Under the pieces are notes generated by a model. That model worked only from the letters and a program-made list of their open reading frames with translations. It had not been told where the DNA came from and searched no databases. This document shows positions 22,738 through 28,832 of a stretch of DNA of 28,832 bases, one piece after another (within the stretch, counting starts at the first letter, position 1; each line of letters begins with the position of its first letter). Position numbers and translations under genes: made by a program. The stretch is taken from NCBI GenBank assembly GCA_002394125.1, contig DGSY01000048.1:1-28832 (forward strand). Direction: 5' to 3'. The DNA comes from Ruminococcus sp. UBA4350. Lineage in GTDB: Bacteria; Bacillota; Clostridia; Oscillospirales; Ruminococcaceae.

Positions 22738-25700
22738 TTAAACATCAATATGGTAAATATCGGCATTCGCATCCTTGCCGATCATCTCACGCACCGCTTC
22801 TTTGTATGCGCCGAGCTGCGCAGAATATTTCTCATCAAGGCCGGTGCTTTCGGCATTCGTCTTATAGTCGATGATCTGCCATGTATCCCCGGTGCGGTAC
22901 AGCAGGTCGATGACACCGTTCACAATATCGCTGTCATGCCGCAGACAGAACGGCACCTCGCAGTACACAGCATCCGCATTTTGCAGTACGGGCAGCAGAT
23001 CCTGCGGAACTTCATTCTCCTGCGGATAGCCGCCGGAAACCATTGTTTTCAGGACCTTTTGCAGCAGAGGCGCATAGATCAGAGGATCCGCATCATATTC
23101 CCGCAGGATCGCGGCGATCAGCGCATCCGCATCAGCAGGAATGCCGCCGGAGACGATGCATTCCATAAGCCTGTGAACGAGCGTACCCGTCAGTGCGGCA
23201 TTCCGGTCGAACGGTTCCCGTTCTGATACATCCTCCGGCTCCTCCTTCGTGACCGGATTGAGCTTCATCTGGCTGGGCAGGACGATCTGGTATGTTTTAT
23301 CTTCGGCAGCGGTGTCATTGAGTACGGATTTTTGCTTTGCATCCTCATAAAGCTGATCGCCGTCCTCACGCACGGCCGGCGGCCGGATCTCAAATGTATT
23401 CTCCGGAATGGCTTTCGTATACATCTCAACAGAATCCGACAGGAATTTTTTCCACGGGTTCTGCTCGAAGTGATCCTTGCCCTTGATGCTGTCGCCGATG
23501 ATCAGAATGCTTTCTGCCCGCGTTGCTGCAACATAGAGCAAGCGCAGCTTTTCAGCGTCCATGCATTCATCTTCTTTGTCATAAAGTGCAGGATACGCAT
23601 CGGTTTCCGCAGCCTTATATGTAATATTGTCAATGCGGTAGCTAAGTGAAAACACATGACATTCGGGCCGGCCGATACCATGCTCCATATGCAGCTCCGG
23701 CTTGAAATCCGACGCCTTCGGATCCGCGAGGATGACGATCGGAGCCTGCAATCCCTTCACCTTATGCAGATTTGCGATATGAACGCGGTTATCATTCTGT
23801 GCAAGACTGATGCAGCGCTCAACGCTCGATCCGGCCAGAATCCCGCGCAAATATTCCGCTGCATCGCTGTGACTCAGCAATGTGCCTTCCTTTTCCAGCT
23901 TTCGCAGAAGCTCCAGCGCATAATAGTAGTATTCCAGCGAGCTGCTGCCTGCTCTCGCGATCAGCTTTTCATTATCTGAGATGCACTCAAATAATGCCGC
24001 GCTGTCAGATGCGCGTCCGATATTTGCATATTGTCTGATCTTGGCAAGAGCTGCTCCGACTTCCGGATATTTTTCAAGAATCTTATCCTGCTCTGTGAAT
24101 GCATTGAGACGTCCGCCTGCACAGCAGAAGCTTCTGATGCAGTCCTGCGAAATACCGAAGGCTGCGGAGGTCAGTGCATTGAAAACCGCTGCTGCATTTG
24201 TCGGATCTGCTGCCGCACCGAACAGCCGGACAGCCTCCTTCAGAGCGGGGCAGTCGGCAAAATCGGTCTTGCCCTCAACACGAACCGGAATGCCGGCAGC
24301 CAGCAGCTGCTTTGCGATCTCGGCCGTCTGTTTTTTGCGGTATGCGATCACCATGATGTCGCTGAATTTTGGCGGATCTCCGTTTTTCAGTCGGATCTCA
24401 GGATTTCCGATCAGCCGCCGGATCACTTCCTCGACCTGTTTGGGATCATCCGGCATTGAATTGCGGGAGCCGATCATTGTCTGATACCGGAAAACGCCGG
24501 TGAATGCATGATCTGCTTCATCTGCACCGATCGGGATCGGATGGAATGCGCTCTGGATATCGCCGTTATCCTTCAGCAAATCAGCAAACACATCATTGAA
24601 CCAGCTTTTCAGCCTGACTGTCGATCGGAAATTGCGGCTCAGCGTCAGCACCTCGCCGTAATCGCCGGTAAACAGGCTGCGGACACGCATAAACGAGCTG
24701 ACATCCGCACCGCGGAACCGGTAGATCGACTGCTTCGGATCTCCGACAATAAACAGCGAACCCGCTCGCGGAACACAGGCTGTCCATTCTGAATTCAGCT
24801 TCTCGGCAGCGAGATAGAATATGACCTCTGCCTGCAAAGGATCCGTATCCTGAAATTCATCCACGAGATAATAGCTGTGGCGGGATGCAATATGTTCGAT
24901 CAGCTTTCCGCCGTTCTGGGCGTCCCTTTTCAGCATATTGCGGAGCGTCAGCAGGGCATCATGAAATGTCATTGTGCCCTTGATACGCATTTCGTCTGCG
25001 ATCTCTGCGGCTGCATGGACAAGAAAATCCATTGTTGCAGCATATTGCAGCTTTTTCAGATCTTCGTAGGCAGCCGTAGTTGTTGTTTCCAGATAATAAT
25101 ATTCGGTCGTTCCGGATCTGCCTATATGCTCCTGAAACAGCTGCGGCAGTCTCGTTCCGATCGACTGCGGGCTGATGCCCTTTGCCAGACGCAGTCTGTT
25201 GATCTTTTTGAGCGCATTGAGTACATTGCCGACCTGTCCGTTCCACGGCTTTTGCAGCGTAATGATGTGCTTTCTCAGATCGCCCATGATCGTCGTGGTT
25301 TCCTTGGTCGTATCGGTCAGCTCCGGTTGTGAAAGCAAGGTTTTCAGAGTGCTGACAAGGTCGTTTTTCCAGTTAATGTACGGGGTATTGACATCCGGAT
25401 TGGCAGAAGGGGGAGTATAGGTAAATGACGCTTCACGGCGTTCGGTGAAGCTGCTGATGCAATGCGCAAAGACTTCGTCCGGCTGCATATGAACAGTACG
25501 GAACAGCTCGTATTTTTCGGTGAGAGAAGCCGGATATTCACCGCGCTTGATCCTCGCATATTCCGTGAGATACTGCGGGATCGCTTCATCGCCCTCTGTG
25601 ATCGATGTTTCCGACGGCATTCCCGCTTCAAGCGGATGCTCATGCAGCAGCATATTTGAAAATGCGTCGATCGTGCCCATAAAGCACAGATCAATATTTT

Positions 25701-25989
25701 GCAGTGCTTTCTCATAGCGTGTGCGGAGCGTTTCATCCTTTTCGTCATGCAGCTTTTCAGCAAGCCGTTTCTGAAAGCGTCCGTAGAATTCTCTGGCGGC
25801 GGCCTTCGTAAATGTGATCGCACAAATACTGCCGACCTCGATGCCGTGCGCGACCATTGCGATCATACGATCGACCAGCGAGGAGGTCTTTCCGGAGCCG
25901 GCAGCGGCTTCCACAAAGAAATTGCGGTCGATCTCTGTTGTGATCCGTTCGCGTGCAAGCGTATCTTCCTCCATGATTTTCTGCATCAT
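22738..25989 (-). CDS. addA: AddA-type helicase-nuclease
   Basis: A 1083-residue UvrD/Rep-family helicase fused to a RecB-type nuclease, the 3'-5' motor and nuclease of the AddAB complex that processes double-strand breaks for RecA. Helicase motifs: Walker A AAAGSGKTSS (GSGKT 31-35), ITFTKAAAREFYGR (Ia), VDEFQDTDP near 375 (II), VGDPKQSIYRFRGAD near 414 (III), LSRNFRS (IV), ANLHKVKGLQAPIVILAD (V) and LLYVAATRA (VI). The C-terminal nuclease has GTLVHRLME and then NGVIDLLY and IIDYKTN near 1030-1040. It is somewhat shorter than the roughly 1230 residues of Bacillus AddA. GGGGAGGG at 26006-25999 precedes tandem ATGs at 25989 and 25986, and the ATGA overlaps the addB stop. It is co-transcribed with the AddB-like gene. 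Confidence 0.94.
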   Translation of the reverse strand: MMQKIMEEDTLARERITTEIDRNFFVEAAAGSGKTSSLVDRMIAMVAHGIEVGSICAITFTKAAAREFYGRFQKRLAEKLHDEKDETLRTRYEKALQNIDLCFMGTIDAFSNMLLHEHPLEAGMPSETSITEGDEAIPQYLTEYARIKRGEYPASLTEKYELFRTVHMQPDEVFAHCISSFTERREASFTYTPPSANPDVNTPYINWKNDLVSTLKTLLSQPELTDTTKETTTIMGDLRKHIITLQKPWNGQVGNVLNALKKINRLRLAKGISPQSIGTRLPQLFQEHIGRSGTTEYYYLETTTTAAYEDLKKLQYAATMDFLVHAAAEIADEMRIKGTMTFHDALLTLRNMLKRDAQNGGKLIEHIASRHSYYLVDEFQDTDPLQAEVIFYLAAEKLNSEWTACVPRAGSLFIVGDPKQSIYRFRGADVSSFMRVRSLFTGDYGEVLTLSRNFRSTVRLKSWFNDVFADLLKDNGDIQSAFHPIPIGADEADHAFTGVFRYQTMIGSRNSMPDDPKQVEEVIRRLIGNPEIRLKNGDPPKFSDIMVIAYRKKQTAEIAKQLLAAGIPVRVEGKTDFADCPALKEAVRLFGAAADPTNAAAVFNALTSAAFGISQDCIRSFCCAGGRLNAFTEQDKILEKYPEVGAALAKIRQYANIGRASDSAALFECISDNEKLIARAGSSSLEYYYYALELLRKLEKEGTLLSHSDAAEYLRGILAGSSVERCISLAQNDNRVHIANLHKVKGLQAPIVILADPKASDFKPELHMEHGIGRPECHVFSLSYRIDNITYKAAETDAYPALYDKEDECMDAEKLRLLYVAATRAESILIIGDSIKGKDHFEQNPWKKFLSDSVEMYTKAIPENTFEIRPPAVREDGDQLYEDAKQKSVLNDTAAEDKTYQIVLPSQMKLNPVTKEEPEDVSEREPFDRNAALTGTLVHRLMECIVSGGIPADADALIAAILREYDADPLIYAPLLQKVLKTMVSGGYPQENEVPQDLLPVLQNADAVYCEVPFCLRHDSDIVNGVIDLLYRTGDTWQIIDYKTNAESTGLDEKYSAQLGAYKEAVREMIGKDANADIYHIDV

Positions 25990-28469
25990 TTCGCTTTTCC
26001 CTCCCCACAGATATTGATATACGCGCAGTAGCGGCAGTTCTCCTTTGAAGGATTCGCAGGAAAGCTGCGGATTTTAGCGGCATTGTCGATCTCAGTCAGC
26101 AGATCACTGATCTTCGCGGAGCGATCCTCATTATATGCGCAGGAGACCTTGCCGTCCAGATAAACATAAAGGTAATCGCCTCCGGTCACATCAGTGCCGT
26201 GCTTCTTCAGCATATCGGCATACAGCATCACCTGAATGCAGGAGCGGAGATCCTCATCCGTGTGCTTCAGTGTCCGGCCGGATTTGTAATCCAGAATACG
26301 AAGTGAACCGTCGGGCAGCTTTGCGATCGCATCCGGTCTGCCCTGAACGGTAATGCCGCAGTCGTAAACCGCGGAGAGTTCATCCTCAGCAGATTCAATT
26401 TTCATTCCGGCGACAGCATCATAGCCGTTTTCGACTGCGCGAAGAAAATCATGCCGAGGCTGCAGAGCATCCTTTGCATTCATCGGGGGACGCTCTGTCA
26501 GGAAACGGTCAAAAATCTGTTCGGCATGATCGAGAAATGCCTGCTTTCCGGGCATTGTTCCGCAGCAGAATTCCATTGCCTCATGCACCAGTATGCCGAG
26601 CATCTGCGGTGAGATCACCTCAAATACATCGTCGCTTTCCAGCTCCTGAAGCCCCATGATGCATTCATAGCAGAAGCTCTTCGGACACTGCACATATTTT
26701 TCGATCTTGCTTGGCGACAGCACACTGACAGCACTGGAAATATCTGTCACATCCGAGGATTCCGCCGGCTTTCCGAGAACGGTCTCACCGTTCAGATATG
26801 CGCGTCCGACAGCGGTCAGTCCAGGGAGATCCTGTGAAAAATAGCCGGTTTTCCGTATTGATTTCCCAAAGTCATCCACATCGGTTCCGCCCGCCTCCAG
26901 ATAGAGCGCGTACAGCACAGATGAAGCATTGTTCGCTTTCAGCTCCGCTGCATCATATCCGCAGTAGCTCAGTTCAGTCCGGACGCCGATCGCCGCTGCG
27001 TTTTCCAGCAGATCATGAAGTTCAGACTGTGCCTGACGGATCATGTTTCCGGAGGTCGGCGCATTCTTACCGAACGCAGTCATTTCATCATCGAGCAGCA
27101 GATAGTTTTCAGTCGGTTCGCCGGGGAACCGCTCCGCCGAAAGCCCCATGACAAACAGATTCTGCCGGAGCGCAGTCAATGCGCCGGAGACCGTCGTGAT
27201 ATGCAAAGCGCCTGCTTCGCTGTTCTGTGCACCGATGCTGACATTCAGCAGATCGGGGATGAGTTTCTCCGCCGGTTCGCCGGTCATCTCAGAGAAATGC
27301 TCCAGCGACTTGCAGAGCTTCAGCTGTGCGGCCTTGTCCAGTCTGCCGAGATCGTTTTTTCGTATTCTGGTATATTTCCATATCAGCTTGGCGCAGTTCA
27401 TTCCGAGCTTCACAAAAACAGCGTTCAGCTGTTCCATTTCAGTCTTATCGCGTTCACCGGATGCCCGATATGCATCAATGCGCTGCTGATTCATACGGAT
27501 ATCCGTTCCGAGCCGCATCGCTCCGGCAGTCCGGATAAACCTGTCCGTATGGCTGATGCCGAAATCCGTGCAGAATTGCTTTTTGTCGAATGCGGGGCTG
27601 TTCAGCAGATCGCGCAGAGCGTCGATGCCGCAGTGTCCGACCGTCATCCAGCGCAGGTAATCGCGCAGGATCTGTGCCGGATTCGTCAGCGTGACCGGCA
27701 GTCCGAAGCCGAATGTGACCGGGATTCCAAAGCGCTTTGCAGCTTCAAAAAACAGCATCGCATAGCTGCTGTCAGTCACGGCGACAGTACATTGATCGAG
27801 CGGAATCTGACTGCGGTAGATCGAGGCAATCACGTTTTCAACCTCATTGACAGCGCCGTATGTTTCGGTGATATGCGGGAGAGGCAGCGGCTGGGCTGAT
27901 TTATTCAGCAGCTCCCGCAATGAGACAACTTTCGGTGTACCGTCCGCAGCCTTTTCCGCAAGAGCCTGCTCCAGCGGTGTCAGCGGATATTCGCGCAGAA
28001 CCAGACATTCCGCACGAAGCGGCTTTGCACGGCTGATTGCCTGCCGCATCAGGCCGGCCTGGTCGATCAGCTGTCTCTGCTTCAACGCATCTGTATATCG
28101 GTCATAGACTTCAATCAGCGCTGCGCTTTTCTCTGAAAATTTGCTGAGTTTAAGTCCGGAGACAATCGTTTCACGCTCGCTGCCGGAAATCTGCAAACGG
28201 AGCGTGCGCAGCGTATTTGCAAGATTCTGCGCATCATGATACGAAGCATTTTTGAAATACCGGATCTCCGGCAGAAAACGCCAGATCAGTGCAGCTTCGG
28301 TATCAGCAGCGATCTGCGTCTCCGTGAGCGAAATGCCCGAACGCATCAGCATAAACGCAGCAAGCTCCGCCGGCTGCATGATACGCAGTCCGAGCGTATT
28401 GCATCCGTGCCGTGCAAGCGTGCGAAGCAGTTCCGTTCCGTTCGGAGCGATCAGGATCTGTTCATGCAT
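25986..28469 (-). CDS. addB: AddB-like PD-(D/E)XK nuclease with Fe-S cysteines
   Basis: An 827-residue partner of AddA. The C-terminal domain is a RecB-type nuclease: SPSKIEKYVQCPKSFC (Cys near 594), HEAMEF, GRPDAIAK near 710 and ILDYKSG near 723. It ends with CRYCAYINIC, cysteines near 812, 815 and 821 in the CxxCx5C spacing of the AddB iron-sulfur cluster. The N-terminal part reads EQILIAPNGTELL where many AddB proteins have a P-loop, so no ATP site is visible, and the protein is well below the ~1150 residues of Bacillus AddB. It may represent a reduced, RexB-like form. The ATG at 28469 is preferred to a TTG at 28478, because AAGGAAG at 28485-28479 is then nine bases upstream. Confidence 0.85.
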   Translation of the reverse strand: MHEQILIAPNGTELLRTLARHGCNTLGLRIMQPAELAAFMLMRSGISLTETQIAADTEAALIWRFLPEIRYFKNASYHDAQNLANTLRTLRLQISGSERETIVSGLKLSKFSEKSAALIEVYDRYTDALKQRQLIDQAGLMRQAISRAKPLRAECLVLREYPLTPLEQALAEKAADGTPKVVSLRELLNKSAQPLPLPHITETYGAVNEVENVIASIYRSQIPLDQCTVAVTDSSYAMLFFEAAKRFGIPVTFGFGLPVTLTNPAQILRDYLRWMTVGHCGIDALRDLLNSPAFDKKQFCTDFGISHTDRFIRTAGAMRLGTDIRMNQQRIDAYRASGERDKTEMEQLNAVFVKLGMNCAKLIWKYTRIRKNDLGRLDKAAQLKLCKSLEHFSEMTGEPAEKLIPDLLNVSIGAQNSEAGALHITTVSGALTALRQNLFVMGLSAERFPGEPTENYLLLDDEMTAFGKNAPTSGNMIRQAQSELHDLLENAAAIGVRTELSYCGYDAAELKANNASSVLYALYLEAGGTDVDDFGKSIRKTGYFSQDLPGLTAVGRAYLNGETVLGKPAESSDVTDISSAVSVLSPSKIEKYVQCPKSFCYECIMGLQELESDDVFEVISPQMLGILVHEAMEFCCGTMPGKQAFLDHAEQIFDRFLTERPPMNAKDALQPRHDFLRAVENGYDAVAGMKIESAEDELSAVYDCGITVQGRPDAIAKLPDGSLRILDYKSGRTLKHTDEDLRSCIQVMLYADMLKKHGTDVTGGDYLYVYLDGKVSCAYNEDRSAKISDLLTEIDNAAKIRSFPANPSKENCRYCAYINICGEGKAK

Positions 28470-28514
28470 GGATTTCAACTTCCTTTCTGATAAATAATCA
28501 ATAAGAATACATAT

Positions 28515-28543
28515 ATTATATCATTATTCACAGTATATGTCAA
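28515..28543 (-). promoter_or_regulatory. Consensus sigma-A promoter of the addBA operon
   Basis: On the minus strand, TTGACA (28543-28538) and TATAAT (28520-28515) are separated by 17 bases: both hexamers are perfect. It lies 46 bases ahead of the addB start and would drive the whole minus-strand series. Confidence 0.9.
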
Positions 28544-28561
28544 TAGATTTGTGAATAATGA
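28521..28561. repeat. 12-bp inverted repeat spanning the addBA promoter, with DnaA-box-like arms
   Basis: TCATTATTCACA (28521-28532) and its exact complement TGTGAATAATGA (28550-28561) flank a 17-base spacer. Each arm contains TTATTCACA, which fits the DnaA-box consensus TTATNCACA, in opposite orientation. A third, degenerate copy (TGTCAATA, 28538-28545) overlaps the -35. One arm lies between -35 and -10 and the other upstream of -35, so a bound protein would cover the promoter. Confidence 0.7.
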
Positions 28562-28665
28562 CGGTGAAACTTAGAGCTGCGTCAGCCATGCATTGCCGTT
28601 TCGCATAAAAGACAATATGCAAAACTGTGCAGGATGCTGTATTTCCGAAAAATGCAGAATTAGTA

Positions 28666-28680
28666 TTGACACCGTGTCAA
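28666..28680. promoter_or_regulatory. Operator 1 overlapping the -35 of the TetR-family promoter
   Basis: TTGACACCGTGTCAA is a perfect 7-bp inverted repeat around a central C and contains the -35 hexamer itself. It is the expected place for autorepression by the downstream TetR protein. Confidence 0.7.
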
Positions 28681-28694
28681 AATATTGCTATAAT
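28666..28694 (+). promoter_or_regulatory. Consensus promoter of the TetR-family gene
   Basis: TTGACA (28666-28671), 17 bases, TATAAT (28689-28694): both hexamers perfect. A second TATAAT at 28698-28703 has no matching -35. Confidence 0.9.
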
Positions 28695-28702
28695 AACTAT
28701 AA

Positions 28703-28715
28703 TGACACAATGTCA
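28703..28715. promoter_or_regulatory. Operator 2 downstream of the -10 of the TetR-family promoter
   Basis: TGACACAATGTCA repeats the TGACA/TGTCA half-sites of operator 1 around CAA. It lies at about the transcription start, so a second repressor dimer would block initiation or clearance. Confidence 0.65.
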
Positions 28716-28740
28716 GAATACAGGAAGGGAGCGGACAGTT

Positions 28741-28832
28741 ATGCCGAAGGGTTCTCCGGAGCTGACAGCCTCACGCAAAGAGGAAATCATCAGCGCCTGT
28801 GAAAAGCTCTATCAGACCATGAGCTTCAAGGA
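28741..28832 (+). CDS. TetR family transcriptional regulator, N-terminal part (runs off window)
   Basis: Only the first 30 residues are inside the window: MPKGSPELTASRKEEIISAC, then EKLYQTMSFK. The pattern of a charged lead followed by RKEEIISACEKLYQTMSFKE is that of helix 1 of the TetR DNA-binding domain. AGGAAGGGAG at 28722-28731 precedes the ATG at 28741, and a perfect promoter with two inverted-repeat operators stands in front, as usual for a self-regulated TetR repressor. It is divergent from addB, but the two promoters are about 120 bases apart and the operators do not overlap the addBA promoter. The ligand and other targets lie outside what can be seen. Confidence 0.8.
   Translation, partial: MPKGSPELTASRKEEIISACEKLYQTMSFK

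Noticed and set aside
28470..28478. TTG start for the AddB-like protein.
   Set aside because: The TTG overlaps the end of the Shine-Dalgarno sequence; the ATG at 28469 has normal spacing.
28593..28802. Plus-strand open frame crossing the TetR promoter region.
   Set aside because: It spans the promoter and both operators and is in another frame from the TetR start; no ribosome-binding site or recognisable domain.
1..28832. CRISPR arrays, tRNA, rRNA, insertion sequences, phage or integrase genes.
   Set aside because: No repeat-spacer pattern, cloverleaf, transposase motif or target-site duplication was seen on either strand by reading; small RNAs without obvious structure could still be missed.

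Overview
The window looks like chromosomal DNA of a cellulosome-forming gut or rumen Clostridia, most likely a Ruminococcus-type Oscillospiraceae. The main evidence is two large secreted proteins with type I dockerin modules (a GH43 enzyme and a DUF4874/DUF4832 protein), together with Firmicutes-type families (DUF6110, MptD-type ECF S component, AddAB) and clear sigma-A promoters. GC content by eye is slightly above half. The species cannot be fixed from this alone. No rRNA, tRNA, CRISPR array, transposase or phage gene was seen. No gene-free stretch exceeds 300 bases; the longest are about 270 (28470-28740), 245 (5470-5713), 225 (3792-4018) and 190 (9172-9362), and all carry recognisable control signals.

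Layout. 1-755: the 3' part of phosphate acetyltransferase (pta), with a strong terminator. 888-3791 (minus): a secreted CBM13-dockerin-GH43-Ig-GH43 enzyme with a consensus promoter, divergent from an ECF-type sigma factor and its membrane anti-sigma partner (4019-5469, plus). 5714-6595: an unrecognised single gene with its own promoter and terminator. 6754-9171: DUF6110 protein plus a heavy-metal-type P-ATPase with an aberrant ion-binding motif. 9363-16546: a tightly overlapping six-gene operon (MptD-type S component, AraC regulator, two IrtAB/YbtPQ-like ABC half-transporters, EcfT, double-ATPase EcfA), best read as an iron/siderophore or related metallophore uptake system. 16625-18046: an AGCS sodium:amino-acid symporter, ending in a bidirectional terminator shared with the convergent minus-strand genes.

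The rest of the window is one minus-strand series read from 28469 down to 18130: addB-like nuclease, addA helicase-nuclease, a DHH phosphoesterase (NrnA-like), an AAA_28-CYTH fusion, and the dockerin-bearing DUF4874/DUF4832 protein. The series starts at a perfect sigma-A promoter embedded in a long inverted repeat whose arms contain DnaA-box-like sequences. A TetR-family regulator begins divergently at 28741 and runs off the end; its promoter carries two near-palindromic operators.

The points most worth following are the composite ECF/ABC transporter operon with its metal-regulator-like operator, a promoter architecture shared by that operon and the P-ATPase unit, the P-ATPase in which the usual CPx motif reads FSC, the internal dockerin in the twin-GH43 protein, and the inverted-repeat promoter of the recombination operon.
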